From Carnegiea gigantea (Eukaryota > Streptophyta > Magnoliopsida > Caryophyllales > Cactaceae), in contig JAKOGI010000086.1 of the NCBI GenBank assembly GCA_029747015.1, positions 926,001 to 990,000 on the forward strand: a stretch of DNA of 64,000 nucleotides, given 5' to 3'. The translations under genes were made by a program, and so were the position numbers. Within the stretch, counting starts at the first letter, position 1, and each line of letters starts with the position of its first letter. Below are positions 35,323 through 45,942 of the stretch, piece by piece. The notes beneath the pieces were generated by a model that was given only the letters and a program-made list of their open reading frames with translations, ran no database searches and had not been told where the DNA came from.

Positions 35323-36541
35323 TGAGGGAGATTACTTCATTTTTGAGGTAGTTTTATGGCACTTTTTGGGATTTTAAGAGCCTGATGTTATATTTTATAC
35401 TCTTTTTTTTGGATTTATGCTTGGGTATGGTTCTTTGGTGATTATTGAAGGTTTTCAGATTGTTTTACATAGCATTTGACTTGGTGGGACCATGTTTTGG
35501 CTCACCATGGTACCCCCCAATGTCACCATGCCCGTGGAGCAAGAGAAAAACAAGAGAGATCAGTCCAGCAGGCACCACGGTCCCGCTGTGGTGCCTTTAA
35601 AACTGTTGCCTCTTCGTCTCTCTTCGAGTGTGTGGCTGAGAAAGCTTGAGTCTTCGCTTTGAAGGACGTCCTTCGACAACAATGGGGATCATCCCTCCTC
35701 TTCCATAGGCATTCGCTTTCTCAATTTTTATCTTTTATAGTTAGAATTTTAGCTTGATTTTGTGTGCAAGTGAGATTTTGAGTGTGGAATTCGGTTTTTT
35801 TGGTGGTTTGAAGACTGTGTTGGAGGCTACCATTGCCAAGCTTTTCCCTCTCAGATCCTGCTGAAACATTTGGTTAGTTATTTAATTTTTAATCATGAGT
35901 TACTAGTTTATCTTGTCTAGGGATTCGTTTGTTAATGGAAGTGTAGTTGGATCATTTTAATTCAATAGAATTGTGCCCTTTCATGTTGGTTTAATTTCGT
36001 TTTATCAGCTAATTATCATATTGTGAGTGCACTTGGCCAAATGTGCTTGCAACCTTGAGATAATTGAGTGAAGAACTAAAACGTGAAATTCAATTGTTAG
36101 ATGGCTTGATAGGACTTAATGTAGCAGCGACTTGAAAGAGAAATTTGTATGTTGGGAGGATGAATGAGTAATCAAAGATACTGAACCTAGACTAAGACAA
36201 ATTAGTTTGAAAGAACAAGTTTGGTTTAGTTTAGACAATTTGGTTGATTTCGAAAGAATTGACCAAATTCTGAATCAATTGCAATTCCTGGAAATTATTC
36301 AATATAGAGAAATACGCATGTTAAATCGTATGATCCAACATCTTTCTTAACTAAATAAATACCTAGATGTTTTTCCTTGATAAAATTTAGAAACTGTTAA
36401 TTAGAAATAGCCGAATCAAAATCCTCGATTAAGTTATTGCTTAGCATTTTCTAATAGAAATAACTTAGTAATTTTGCTTTTGGTCTCTTTGGACGATACT
36501 TTCTTTTTAACTACAACACCCGTGCACTTACGGTAGTATCA
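35323..36541 (+). repeat. Element B 3' LTR
   Basis: It matches the 5' LTR from about 35331 onward at roughly 90% by eye and ends GTATCA at 36541, followed by CTGAG. The first ~12 bases are unclear because the TGATAAGTGCC start of the 5' LTR has no clean counterpart; 35323 is the nearest TG. The TATA-like site has decayed to CTTTAAAAC (about 35588). Confidence 0.8.
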
Positions 36542-36927
36542 CTGAGTTTTAACATGAATATAATTTTGGGTTGCTGGTGCTATTTTGGTTCGTGGGTTTG
36601 GTTCAGATTTCCTTCCTAAATTTCCAAGTTCTACTGCTCCATTTCCCCGATACTTGGTGTGAATCAGTTTTGGGTTGATGTCTGATTGCTCGTTATTCTG
36701 GTTTGGGGTTTCGAACTACCACTCATACTTCATAGGTTTGTAAGATTGGTAGCAATTTCAATGAATAATTTAGTTTGCAGTGCTTTGGTTAGTAATTATT
36801 TTTAGGGTTAATAGTAATGTTAGAATGGTAATTCTTACCTAGTGATTTAATTTCACAACACATCCCTGAGGATTGATACCCATAAATGCCACAACAATAA
36901 ACCGGGCGCTTGCGAAAAATTACAACA
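36542..36927 (+). repeat. Element C 3' LTR, right part
   Basis: This resumes C's LTR after B. It begins with the target duplication CTGAG and ends ATTACAACA at 36927, after a phrase CCTGAGGATTGATACC typical of the LTR end region in this group. The minus-strand protease of D starts exactly at 36928. Confidence 0.6.
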
Positions 36928-37419
36928 CTCGTTCCAACAGCTTGTGGGCTTTCATTGCGGTGATAAATTTCACTCCACTATTTGAGACCTTCCCTTTGTG
37001 AACTGCTTTTTCCCCATTGGGCCCTCTTAGGGTGATTCTTTGTTTTGGACAGTCTATTTGAGCCTGATATTCGCTAACCAGTCCATCCCTAAGATGACAC
37101 CAAGATCAAGCAACTCAAACTTATATAGGTCGGCAAGAAACTCGTATGCATACATCCGAATAGGACAGTCCTCATATAGTTCGTCACACTTCACAGTCTT
37201 CCCATCAGGGATAATTACAAACAGTAGAAGGGGTCTACGTGCTGGAACTAACCCTAGTGTCTCAACCAGCTTGACAGAAATAAAGGAATGCATAGCACCT
37301 GAATCAAATAACACGTCTACTGATTGAGCTTGGATAGACAATGTACTAGTCACCACGTTCGGAGCATCCTCTACTTCCTCCTTACGTATAACATAAATCC
37401 TGCCCCTGGTGTTTCGCAA
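36928..37419 (-). pseudogene. pol: Element D aspartic protease and pol start, truncated by C
   Basis: The frame is open from 37419 to a stop at 37054-37056, after which the reading continues with frame breaks to 36928. The phrase QSVDVLFDSGAMHSFISVKL holds the D-S-G catalytic motif (gypsy form D-S-G-A), and LGVILGMDWLANI is the conserved end of the chromovirus protease. Past the stop, words like GPNGEKA, SGVKFITAMKAHKLLER follow, which lead towards RT in this group. The sequence ends abruptly at the LTR edge of element C. The catalytic Asp is present. Confidence 0.82.
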
Positions 37420-37550
37420 TGGTTGATTGGGGGATCTATCTTAGTCCTGCTGGGATGCTTAGGCTTGATGATTCAGGTTAGCCACCTGCCCACCCCTATT
37501 TAGGTAGTGCTATTGGGACTGCTATCCACCATAACCCTGCCCGGTAGGAG

Positions 37551-38552
37551 GTGGAGGATATGGCAATCCCGTATCTAATGCTAAGGGCTCCCATAGCAGT
37601 AGCACCTCTTAATGGAGTGGCATTTCCGGGCGTAATATCCCGGCTTATAGCTGGCATTGTAGGTCACCATAGGCCAATTGTTGGGTTGCTGGCCTCCACA
37701 TGCGTTGTTGTTATAATAGTGGTTCCCAGGAGGCCTCTCGTAAGGACCTTGAGGGTGAAAGTTTTCTTGTTGATCTCCCTTTCTCTTGATTCCGCGCTGT
37801 TCACTGAAATAGTTATTCCTTTCCTTCATCACCCTTTTTACATTAACTGCGGTGTCATACAGGTTCACGTAGGAGGTGTACTGACGCACGGACATCCTCT
37901 CCTTAATATTTGGATTGAGCCAGCCTTGAAATGGTTAATCTTTAGACTCTCATCAGCTATAAAGGCTGGGCAAAGCGGAAGAGTTCCATAAATTTGGAGG
38001 CACACTCCAGCACGCTAATTCCCCCTTGTTGCAGTTGTATGAATTCATTCTTCTTTACTTTCTGGAGGGATACCAGATAGAAGTGGTCCTTGATCAGCTC
38101 CTTGAAACCTTCCAGTTGAACCCAGGCTCATACTGCCTCTGTTCCATAGTTTCCCACCATAAGGCGGCCTTGCCCTTAAGATAGAACTCTACAAAGCCTA
38201 CTTTCCACGCCTCAGGGCATTAGAGAGTATCGAATAGCTTCTCCATACGCTGAATCCTATCTTCAAAGGCCTTGGGGTCGGGAGTGCCATCGTAGATGGG
38301 CGGATTGTGACTAGTGAATCTCTTAAACATGTAAGAGTTATCCTCCTCAATCTTCTTCGCCTTGGCCTCCATCAGTTTCTGCAAGTGCTCCTTCTTTCGC
38401 TGCAGCTGTTCCCCTTGTTTCTGCAGCAACTCCAATAGTAGGAGATTGGTAAGGTCTGCTCTCGTAGGCGGGTTGGTTTCATCCACTTGACAATAGGACT
38501 TGTTCCCATGCTTGGGGCAGAAGGCTTCCAGTCGCTCCCTCAGCCTAGTCAT
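37551..38552 (-). pseudogene. gag: Element D gag, broken
   Basis: It starts M-T-R-L-R-E-R-L-E at 38552 and is open to 38220 (110 codons). A Lys/Glu-rich helix (QKQGEQLQRKKEHLQKLMEA) precedes the chromovirus Gag hallmark FTSHNPPIYDGTPDPKAFEDRIQRMEKLFD. In other frames further left come FYLKGKAALWWE (about 38160) and, open in 37895..37581, a region ending in Asn/Gly-rich sequence and Cys-containing words that should be the zinc knuckle but are disordered (KRCYCYGSP). No intact C-x2-C-x4-H-x4-C is visible. One stop (38222-38220) and at least two frameshifts. Confidence 0.72.
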
Positions 38553-39207
38553 GGGGATGTCTGGTTCACGTAGGGCCTTGGAGTGGGATGGGGTCTGGTC
38601 TAAGATTTATCGTTGTTCCCCACCATCCTACTAGGGAAACAAGTTGAGTTTAGTTTCTTCTCTAATAGTTTGCGACACACAGGCTACTATAGTTTAGTGA
38701 GACATCTTATGCTACTATACCATACACAATTAATGTATGCTTTTATTCACAGTCACATCCACTCGCCATGCTCACTGGTCAAGTCACTTCGTCACATGCC
38801 CCATACACATCTTATTAATAACAACATTCACATAGCTCACAAAATTCATAATTCTCAGCCAATCATAACGATTATTTACATCTATGTAACTCAATGAAGT
38901 TCAAATGCATTGATTCAAAATAATGATTGTTCCACACCAACACGTTTCATTATATAAGCACTTAACAAAACTTTATTAGTTTATACTGGCTAGCAAAAGA
39001 AAGGAAAGATAAAATAAACAGTATAATCTTGGGAAGGAAAACTTCTAACAACTACTGTCATCTACTGGCTAGGGGCGTTCATTGGGCAGGTACCCCGACA
39101 CATTCTACCAGATCTTCCCCACTTCCAACGGGCAACCTCAGGCTCGAGTTCCTTCTCAACTGGGTCCTTCTCCAGGTCTTCCTCTAGTGGTTTCTCTTCT
39201 TGGGGTG
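38553..39207 (-). other. Element D stretch between leader ORF and gag
   Basis: No coding match in about 650 bp. AT-rich, with simple CAT/CA-rich words on the plus strand (38740..38900). It would be untranslated leader RNA of D. Confidence 0.4.
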
Positions 39208-39779
39208 CTACTCTTCTAGGGGTTCTTCTTCCTCCATAGGGTCCTCTAAAGGTTCCTTCTCCTGTAAAGGTTCCTCCTCGGGGTCTTCCTCTAGGTCTTC
39301 CTCCTCCATGGGATCTTCCTCAGGGTCAGCCTCATCTAAGGGTTCCTCCCTAGGGTTTCCCTCCTCAATGCATTCCTCTTCTAGCTCATCCTGCCTATCC
39401 ATAAGCTCATTTTCCCCTACAGACTCTTCCTCCTCCGTATCCTCTTCTGCTGGTGGCGGTGGGGTCTCATCCTCAGTATCAAGGATGGGAGGTTGGTTAT
39501 AGGGGCCCACATCTATGAGGTGATACACTAGCCCTGCCAAATTCATCCCCGTGGGCTCCCAATCGCACAAGCAATGCTTACCAAAGAAATTGAACAACCT
39601 AGTCTTAGGGTCAAGCTCTCTAACCCTGTAATGCCACCCAATAGGGTCAGGAGAAAGAATAAGGCTTGGCTGTGCCCAAACCTCAAATAGTCATTCGGTA
39701 TCTCCTCTAACCTCCTATGAATAAAAGTCTCAACCTGCTCTAAGCGGCTAGTCAAACTAACCCCAGGCATCTTTTCCAT
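39208..39779 (-). pseudogene. Element D Glu-rich leader ORF upstream of gag
   Basis: Two overlapping open pieces, 39779..39543 and 39597..39208, read as one protein with a frameshift near 39570..39600. The N-terminal part (MEKMPGVSLTSRLEQVETFIHRRLEEI) looks globular; the last 80 residues are extremely acidic, with repeats of the type E-E-x-L-E-E-D-P-E-E-E-P. The DNA behind the acidic part is an imperfect minisatellite of TCCTC-type words (39190..39470). It lies between the PBS (40010..40021) and gag. I do not recognise a family. A Ser-rich ORF on the opposite strand is its mirror. Confidence 0.5.
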
Positions 39780-40009
39780 TCTCTGATAGCAACAACATTA
39801 ACCCATACAACCACAATGACATTTCCCATTCATCCTATACATTAACAAGTCCAAATCAGACACAGGTTCACAAGTAAGTAAGCATATGCAGACATGCCGC
39901 TTTTTCTCATCCTACACTCATGCTCTGTGCAGTCCCTAGGTCTACAGGGTTTAAAATTTCTATTCCTGATTACAATATTTTAACCGACCCTTCAGGTCAA
40001 TCAACTTTA

Positions 40010-40021
40010 GCTCTGATACCA
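40010..40021 (-). promoter_or_regulatory. Primer-binding site of D, initiator Met tRNA
   Basis: The minus strand reads TGGTATCAGAGC three bases after the LTR end. The plus strand shows GCTCTGATACCA. Confidence 0.92.
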
Positions 40022-40024
40022 TTT

Positions 40025-42486
40025 TGTAATACCCCGATTTTTTAATCCCTTTTTAATTACTAATATTAACCTACGTGGCAGCGGAAAAAAAAAAACTAAG
40101 TGGGGTGTTACCGCCGTATTTCCTTCTTAGAAATACCAAGGTGAGTATCAACCAAGACTTTAATGCAGATATATTCTCAAATCACAACATCAGTTTGAGT
40201 CTTAACAATAACATAACAAAGTCCGAACATAAACACAATCTTTAAGATAAGTCTAAATAGAAACTGAATGAATTTGATTACATGTTATTTCACAGCCTTG
40301 CACTAATTCCAGTTCACATCCCCATGCTCGTGCACTTCACCTAAAAACAAAACATTTTGAAAAACTGAGATAAACTCAATAACAACCAACCCTAATAGTC
40401 AAAACACACACACAAATTCATTTCAAAACCATTTTAGAGGTGGGGAACAATAAGCAGTTCAAGTACTTATATATTCTCAACAGGAGCATACAATATTACA
40501 AGTTCCATTTATTCAATTTTAGGTTCACAAGGGCAGGTGACCCACTGGGTCTTATGGCCTGCGCTTGGGTTTAACATAGCCGCTTAACAATAACATGACC
40601 TACTGTCAACTTGGACGTTTACCGCTTAACCATAATTAGCCTACCGTCAATATGGAAGGTTACCGTTAATCTAGCCCATCTTCGTCCATAAGGAGGCACG
40701 TGGTTGCTCACATGCATGTACTTTACCTGGAGACGGCTAATGGTCTTCAACAACACAGGAGTATAACTTTTCAGTCTCACCCATTCATCCAATTACTTAC
40801 ACATTCATAGGTAACATTGATCCTTAACCAACATACAGCCCAATCTGACCTATTCTGGTCTAAAAACATTTCCTCATTACTTTCGCAATAAAATCAGTCT
40901 AATACCCATGCATTCACTAGTTTAATAAAACGCTTCAACATAAATGATAGAAAGATCTCATTACACATTCAATCGGGAAAATCCCCCAAATATCAAAGCA
41001 AAATACATTCAAAACAACCTTTAAGCATACACATAGGTCACGTTTTTCAAGGGATATTAGGGGAGGGTTAGGGCATGATTGTTACCTGCTAAAATATGCC
41101 GCCTAAGCTTGAGCTCGAAACACTAGATCGCCCTAAACAATTACCTACAATAGTAATCTATTAGTACCAATACTTAGCCCAAACTTCTGTAACCCAAGTA
41201 CACCTAAAATACTTTTCTAAGCCTCTACGTACACTCAACAACCAAGTCCAACCATCAAATAAATTTTTAAGAAGTTATAGATAATTAAAACTTCACACAC
41301 ACTAACATAGCTCACTACCCAGATTACTTCCAGATTTTTCCCCCAACTTTCTTGGGCCATAACTTCCACTCCCGATGTTGAAATTTTATGATTAAGCCCA
41401 ATTTGGAAAGGCCAAGTAGTGAAATACAACTTTAATTTTACAACCCTAGCTATAATCAGACTGAACTGGTTCACATATCCCAAATTTCCTAAACCATCCC
41501 AGCTACTGATAGTTTCATGCAGTCTCGATAATTTAGTCATAACTTCCTCGTTTTAATTACGACTCATGAAATTTAAAATTTTCCATCCATAGGACACATA
41601 AATATACCTTCCATAATGTTTTAATAGTTTTTAGAGGACCTTATCATTCCCACTAAATTCGTAAATTCAGCCCTAAATTTGAATGAACAGAACAGTGTTT
41701 ATACTACATCCTTTAAGCTTATTCTCAACTAATCTCAATTGGAATCCCTCCCCAAACATGAATATATCACCCTTACCTAAACCCCCGCTATTCCTAACTG
41801 TCAAAAAACTCAAACCACAGCAAAAGGATGAACCTTTACATTGAAATGATTTGTAAATGAAGGAAAACCTTAAGTTGTATTATTCCACCAACTAGGTGCT
41901 CCTCTTCAGGATTCCTAGGATAGGGAGTAAAGAAATTAGCTTCCAAGATCAATGTACAGAGTTTTCATTAGGAACAATTCAATTAATCAATAATCTATTC
42001 GCTCAAATTGCAAGAACTTCACACTTACCGAACCCAAAGTGAAAGAGTGAGAGAGGACAGCAGCACGGCGGCTAGGTGACGGCTAGGGCGAGGAGAAGAG
42101 AGAAATCGATAGAGAGAGACGGTGAGGGAGAGAGAGAACATGTGAGAGAGAGGGGGATAGTGAGAGAGAGAAAACCGAGTTAGAGAGAGGGGGTGTGAGA
42201 GTAAGGGAAGGATGAGAGGGGAAATTTTAAAAATACTAGGGTTTCCCCCCTTCCCCCCTACCTTCCCACGGCTCTCTCCCTTTTTCCCCCTTTTTTCTTT
42301 TTTTTAAAGAAACCACCGAACTCGGACCGTTTTACTATCCCTCGACTATTTTGCTAAAATCTGAAAAAAAAAAATAAAACACTACAAGCTCAAGCATATT
42401 AGGTCGACCGATATTGTAACAATTAAAATTAACCGAATAAATATAAAGATAAATATATAAAAAAATAAAAAATAACCAGGGTTCCA
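40025..42486 (-). repeat. Element D 5' LTR
   Basis: On the plus strand it begins TGTAATACCCCG at 40025 and ends GGTTCCA at 42486, so TG...CA in both directions, about 2.46 kb. The PBS fixes the end at 40025; the other end is inferred from the TG/CA rule and from E's coding sequence starting just after it. It holds a GA-rich stretch at 42040..42210 (CT-rich on the coding strand) and homopolymers (42245..42310), possibly promoter. Open frames in it (e.g. 41235..41540) are not supported. There is no second copy in the window to confirm it. Confidence 0.65.
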
Positions 42487-42508
42487 TATTAGGAGAGCCT
42501 TAAGTAGC

Positions 42509-43020
42509 TTGGCAGCACCAGAAAATCAAGAGCAAAGAGAAACTATCTTCCATATTAGATGTACCATTGGTGGGAAAGTATGCTTCTTGATCATAGATGG
42601 GGGTAGACGCACTAACGTAGCTTCCAAGGCCCTGGTCGACAAGCTGAAACTCCCAACTGTACCCCACCCATCTCCTTACACTATTCATTGGCTGAACCAA
42701 GGGAAATGTATCCAAATGTCTTCAAAATGCTTAGTTTCTTTGTCTATTAGGAAGGGATATAAGCATGAGATTTGGTGTGATGTGACTCCTATGGATGCCT
42801 ATCATGTCCTCCTAGGCAGACCTTAGTTTTTTGATAGAGGGGTCCTACACGATGCTAGGTTGAACACCTATCCTTTTATTAAAGACCACAAAAAGATTGC
42901 CCTCACTCCCATGAAGCCCTCATAAATTTAGAAATCCAAATACTCCCCTCAGCTTGATATGTTTCTCACAACTTTACTCAGGTCCCAGTAGCATGAGTTT
43001 GAGTCTACTCAAGAACCGAT
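42509..43020 (+). pseudogene. pol: Element E aspartic protease
   Basis: QEQRETIFHIRCTIGGK leads into CFLIIDGGRRTNVASKALVDKL, the chromovirus protease active site, here D-G-G-R; relatives of this type have D-G-G-S/T. It ends at VTPMDAYHVLLGRP, then a TAG replaces the Trp codon (42824-42826). The frame then continues through two more stops to RT. No ATG start is present because the gag-pol upstream is missing. Confidence 0.75.
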
Positions 43021-43990
43021 TCTATTGAGCCTTAAACCTAAAACCACCCCACTCACTATCCATACCTTACTACAACCTCTTTTGTTTGAGTTTAAACATG
43101 TCTTTCCCACTGAGATTCCTCATTGTTTGCCCCTAAAAAGATCAATCCAACACAAGATAGACCTGAATCTAGGGTTAGTCCTCCCAAATAAACCTGCTTA
43201 CAGAATGAGTCCTCAAGAGACAAATGAGATTCAGAGGTATGTGGATCAGTTGTTAACAAAAGGAATGATTAGGGAGAGCCTTAGTCCCTGTGCTATCCCA
43301 GTCCTGCTAGTACCCAAGAAGGATGGGAGTATGAGGATGTGTGTAGACAATAGAGCCATAAACAACATCACCATTAAGTATAGGTACCCTATTCCTTGGT
43401 TGGAGGACCTTCTTGACGAATAGTATGGTGACATAAGATTATCTAAAATTGATCTCAGAAGTGGTTATTATCAGATAAGTATCTATTAGGGAGATGAATG
43501 AAAGATAACCTTCAAGACTAAGGGAGCTGTATGAGTGGTTAGTCATATATTGGTCTAACTAATGCACCTAGTACATTCATGAGGTTGATGATTCAAGTGC
43601 TAAAGCCCCTCATAGGGAACTTTGTGGAAGTTTATTTTAATGATATTCTAGTCTATAGCTAGAATCAAAAAGAGCATGCCCACCATCTGTCCCATGTGCT
43701 CCACATTCTATCCAAAGAGAAGTTGTATGGGAACCTTAAGAAATGTCACTTTTTCACTTCTCAATTCAAATTCCTAAGCTATGTGGTATTATCTCAAGGA
43801 ATTTAGGCCGATAGTGGCATGATAAAAGCAATCAGAGAGTGGCCAGCTCCCTTATCCTCTAATAAGTCAGAAGCTTTTATAGCTTAGCCTCCTTTTATAG
43901 AAGATTTGTGAGGAACTTCAGTTCTCTCACAGCACCAGTTGCTGAGCTACTTAAGAACAAGAGATTTGAATGAAATGACCAAGCTTAGAA
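43021..43990 (+). pseudogene. pol: Element E reverse transcriptase, catalytic Asp changed
   Basis: Open from 43025 to 43423 with HKIDLNLGLVLPNKPAYRMSPQE, LLTKGMIRESLSPCAIPVLLVPKKDGS-MRMCVDNRAINNITIKYRYPIP: RT fingers and palm. Downstream, FSKIDLRSGY-type words (about 43440), [14 protein letters not shown] words (about 43555) and the catalytic box at about 43630..43641, which reads Y-F-N-D instead of Y-F-D-D. The change (GAT to AAT) would abolish polymerisation. Thumb and connection words (NLKKCHFFTSQFKFL) reach about 43900. Stops are frequent. Confidence 0.78.
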
Positions 43991-44420
43991 AGCCTTTGAG
44001 ACCATTAAGGAGATGCTCACGAGTGCCCCCATCCTACCTCTACTGAACTTCACCAAAGTATTTGAGGTAAAGTGTGACACTTCTAGGGAAGGGATTGGAG
44101 TAGTCTTAACTTAAGAAGGGTAGTATGTTGCTTATTTCAGTGAGAGAATGAGTGATGCAAGGAGAAAGGTTTTTACCTATGATAAGGAGTTCTATGCTAT
44201 CATCAGGGTATTAGAACACTGGAGACATTACTTGATTGGCGGAGAGTTTTTTTGCATTCAGACCATAAGGCCCTTAAATTTATTCAAGGCCTAACCCAAG
44301 ATACGCTGAGTGGGTTGAGTATCTATAGTCCTTCCACTTCATGATTCATCACATGTCTGGAAAGCTCAATAAGGGTGCTGATGCCCTTTGCAGAAGATAC
44401 CTACTATTATTCACTCTACA
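43991..44420 (+). pseudogene. pol: Element E RNase H
   Basis: Words in one frame with stops: VFEVKCDTSREGIGVVLT, YFSERMSDARRKVFTYDKEFYAIIRVLEHWRHYLIG, then HSDHKALKFIQG in a shifted frame and HHMSGKLNKGADAL. This is the standard gypsy RNase H order with the first catalytic Asp (C-D-T-S). Confidence 0.72.
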
Positions 44421-45723
44421 TTCTAGAATCATTGGATTTGAGTTGATTAAAGAGTAGTATAAAATTAATGAAGATTTCTAGGAGTTATTTGTGAAATGCT
44501 ATCATCACCCTTAGGGGGCATTCCACATTGATCAATTGCTTCCTTTTAAAAGGGAGTAGACTGTGTAGTCCCAAGAGTGGGACAAGAGAGTTGCTGACTT
44601 AAGAGGTCCATGGTAGAGCTTTGACTGGTCATTTTGGGATTGACGAGACTTGCTCAATCCATCGGAACATTACTACTAGCCCAAGATGGCCAAAGATGTT
44701 GAGCATTTTGTCAAGAGATGCTCTATATGTCATTTAGCCAAGAGCCATGTTCTACCCCAAGGTTTCTATTCTCCATTGCTTATTCCCCAAGGACCTTGGG
44801 ATGATATAAGTTTGGATTTCATCACAGGGCTAATAGGACTAGAAGAAGAAAGGATTTCATTATGGTGGTAGTAGACAAATTCTCAAAGATAGCTCATTTC
44901 CTCCCTTGCCATACTACCTTTGATGCCTCCAGTATGGCCAATCTCTATTCCAAAGAGATTGTGAGACCGCATAGAATCTCTAAGAGCATGGTCTCTGATA
45001 GGGATACTTCAATTTTAAGTCACTTCTGGCTCAATCTTTGGAGAAAGATGGGTACCTGGCCCAAGTTTAGTACCATATGCCATCGCCAGACAGATGGCCA
45101 AATTGAAGTGACCAACAAAACTTTTGGCACTTTATGGAGGGTGTTGGTGAAGAGGAACATCAAGGGGTGGGATGAATTACTATCCTATGTAGAATTTGCC
45201 TACAACAGAGCCCCCAGCAAGGCTATGGGAATGTCCCCTTTACAGGTGGTGTATGGCCATAATCCACCCACTCCTGTAGATGTGGTCCCTATTCCCATTC
45301 CCACTAAGTTTAATTGGGAAGTTGCAAAGAGGGCAGAAGAGCTTTAGGACCTACATGCCAAAGCTAGAGAAAGAATTGAGAAGAGTAATTAGAAAGCAAG
45401 TACTCAGGCCAACAAGCACAGAAAAAATGCTCACTTCTAACCTGGTGACTTGGTATGGGTTCGTCTCTAAAAAGAAAAGCTTCCTAGTAAAAAAAAAAAA
45501 ATCCAAGCTGATGCCAAGATTAGATGATCCCTTTGAGGTTTTAGAGAGGATTGGTCCCAATGCATACAAGGTGGACATGCCTGGAAAGTATATGGTCCCA
45601 GTTACCTGTAATGTAGTTAATCTCAGTCCTTACTATACTGATGCTAAAGGGTTACCCAGTTTGAGGACAAACTCTTTCCAAGAAAGGGGACTAATAGATA
45701 TCAAGGCACCAGGGACATCCTGA
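44421..45723 (+). pseudogene. pol: Element E integrase with GPY/F-type C-terminus
   Basis: A zinc domain in pieces (GLTGHFGIDET about 44622; VKRCSICHLAKSH about 44710) precedes the core with three acidic residues: SLDFITGL (about 44812), VSDRDTSILSHFW (about 44991) and TDGQIEVTNKT (about 45094). Frame changes occur near 44862 and 45300. The C-terminal piece 45280..45723 has SKLMPRLDDPFEVLERIGPNAYKVDMP and NVVNLSPYYTD, the GPY/F module of chromoviruses. It ends with TGA at 45721-45723; no chromodomain is evident after it. Confidence 0.82.
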
Positions 45724-45942
45724 GCATGAGGAGACTACAAAGGTGTATTCAAGTCCAACAGAGATCAAGGGAATCATGACATTAGCAGGGAGAGCGTCTA
45801 GCAAAAAGTTCTTCCTAACTCTAGTTCAGCTAGTTTTTTAGCAGAGTTTGTGACCCTGATCAGTATTAATGATGAGTTGTGGAGGGCCTGCTAATATCTC
45901 CCACCTTCAGCTTAGTTTATCCCTGGTCTAATAAAGTACCTT
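45724..45942 (+). other. Element E 3' tail
   Basis: No coding match. It ends CTAATAAAGTACCT directly before the first array LTR; AATAAA at 45930..45935 is a plausible polyadenylation signal. E's 3' LTR is not seen, so it was lost or lies beyond the array. Confidence 0.4.

Larger units (their letters stand above)
3401..36541 (+). mobile_element. Element B: Athila/Tat-type Ty3/gypsy retrotransposon, interrupted by copia element F
   Basis: B is a complete but decayed element: 5' LTR (3401..4620), Asp-tRNA-type PBS, gag, protease, RT and RNase H up to 8719, then the 20.4 kb copia insertion F, then integrase from 29108, a 3' ORF of Athila type, long non-coding DNA and the 3' LTR ending at 36541. 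Without F it is about 12.7 kb, typical of large Athila/Tat elements. The two LTRs differ at roughly one base in ten by eye, so B is much older than the copia elements within it. It sits in the LTR of element C, flanked by TTGAG/CTGAG. Confidence 0.85.
1..36927 (+). mobile_element. Element C: Athila/Tat-type Ty3/gypsy, 3' part, interrupted by element B
   Basis: This is the 3' end of an older plus-strand gypsy element, visible in two pieces, 1..3400 and 36542..36927, separated by element B. The left piece holds a coding tail, long non-coding DNA and a polypurine tract followed by an LTR start (TGTTCAACC). The right piece finishes the LTR with CA at 36926-36927. Its non-coding block at about 1080..1400 is recognisably similar to B's block at about 34260..34560 (same order of short conserved phrases ending in a 'gggtaa' stretch), which puts C in the same Athila/Tat group. 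It ends exactly where element D's minus-strand protease resumes (36928), so C is inferred to be inserted into D. The 5' half lies left of the window. Confidence 0.7.
36928..42486 (-). mobile_element. Element D: chromovirus-type Ty3/gypsy, minus strand, 5' half
   Basis: Read on the minus strand: 5' LTR 42486..40025, initiator-Met PBS, a Glu-rich leader ORF, gag with the usual P-P-x-Y-D-G-T-x-D-P motif, then protease, cut at 36928 by element C. RT, RNase H, integrase and the 3' LTR should lie left of the window beyond C. LTR length (2.46 kb) and PBS suggest a Tekay/Del-like chromovirus. D's LTR touches element E at 42487, where E begins in mid-protease, so D is inferred to sit in E. Confidence 0.75.
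42487..45942 (+). mobile_element. Element E: chromovirus-type Ty3/gypsy pol fragment
   Basis: Protease, RT, RNase H and integrase of a gypsy element in plus orientation, no LTR visible. It starts in the phrase just before protease, directly at the edge of D's LTR, and ends about 220 bp after pol where the LTR array begins. The gag half should lie left of D if D was inserted here. It has many stops, most in one frame, plus a few frameshifts. Confidence 0.75.

Noticed and set aside
37040..37991. Plus-strand ORFs over D
   Set aside because: They overlap D's protease and gag, which carry real motifs on the minus strand.
39200..39502. Ser/Gly-rich plus-strand ORF
   Set aside because: Mirror image of the Glu-rich leader ORF of D on the minus strand; poly-Ser is what GAG/GAA repeats give on the other strand.
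42040..42210. GA-rich tract considered as a host gene promoter
   Set aside because: Lies within D's LTR, and no host coding sequence follows on either strand.
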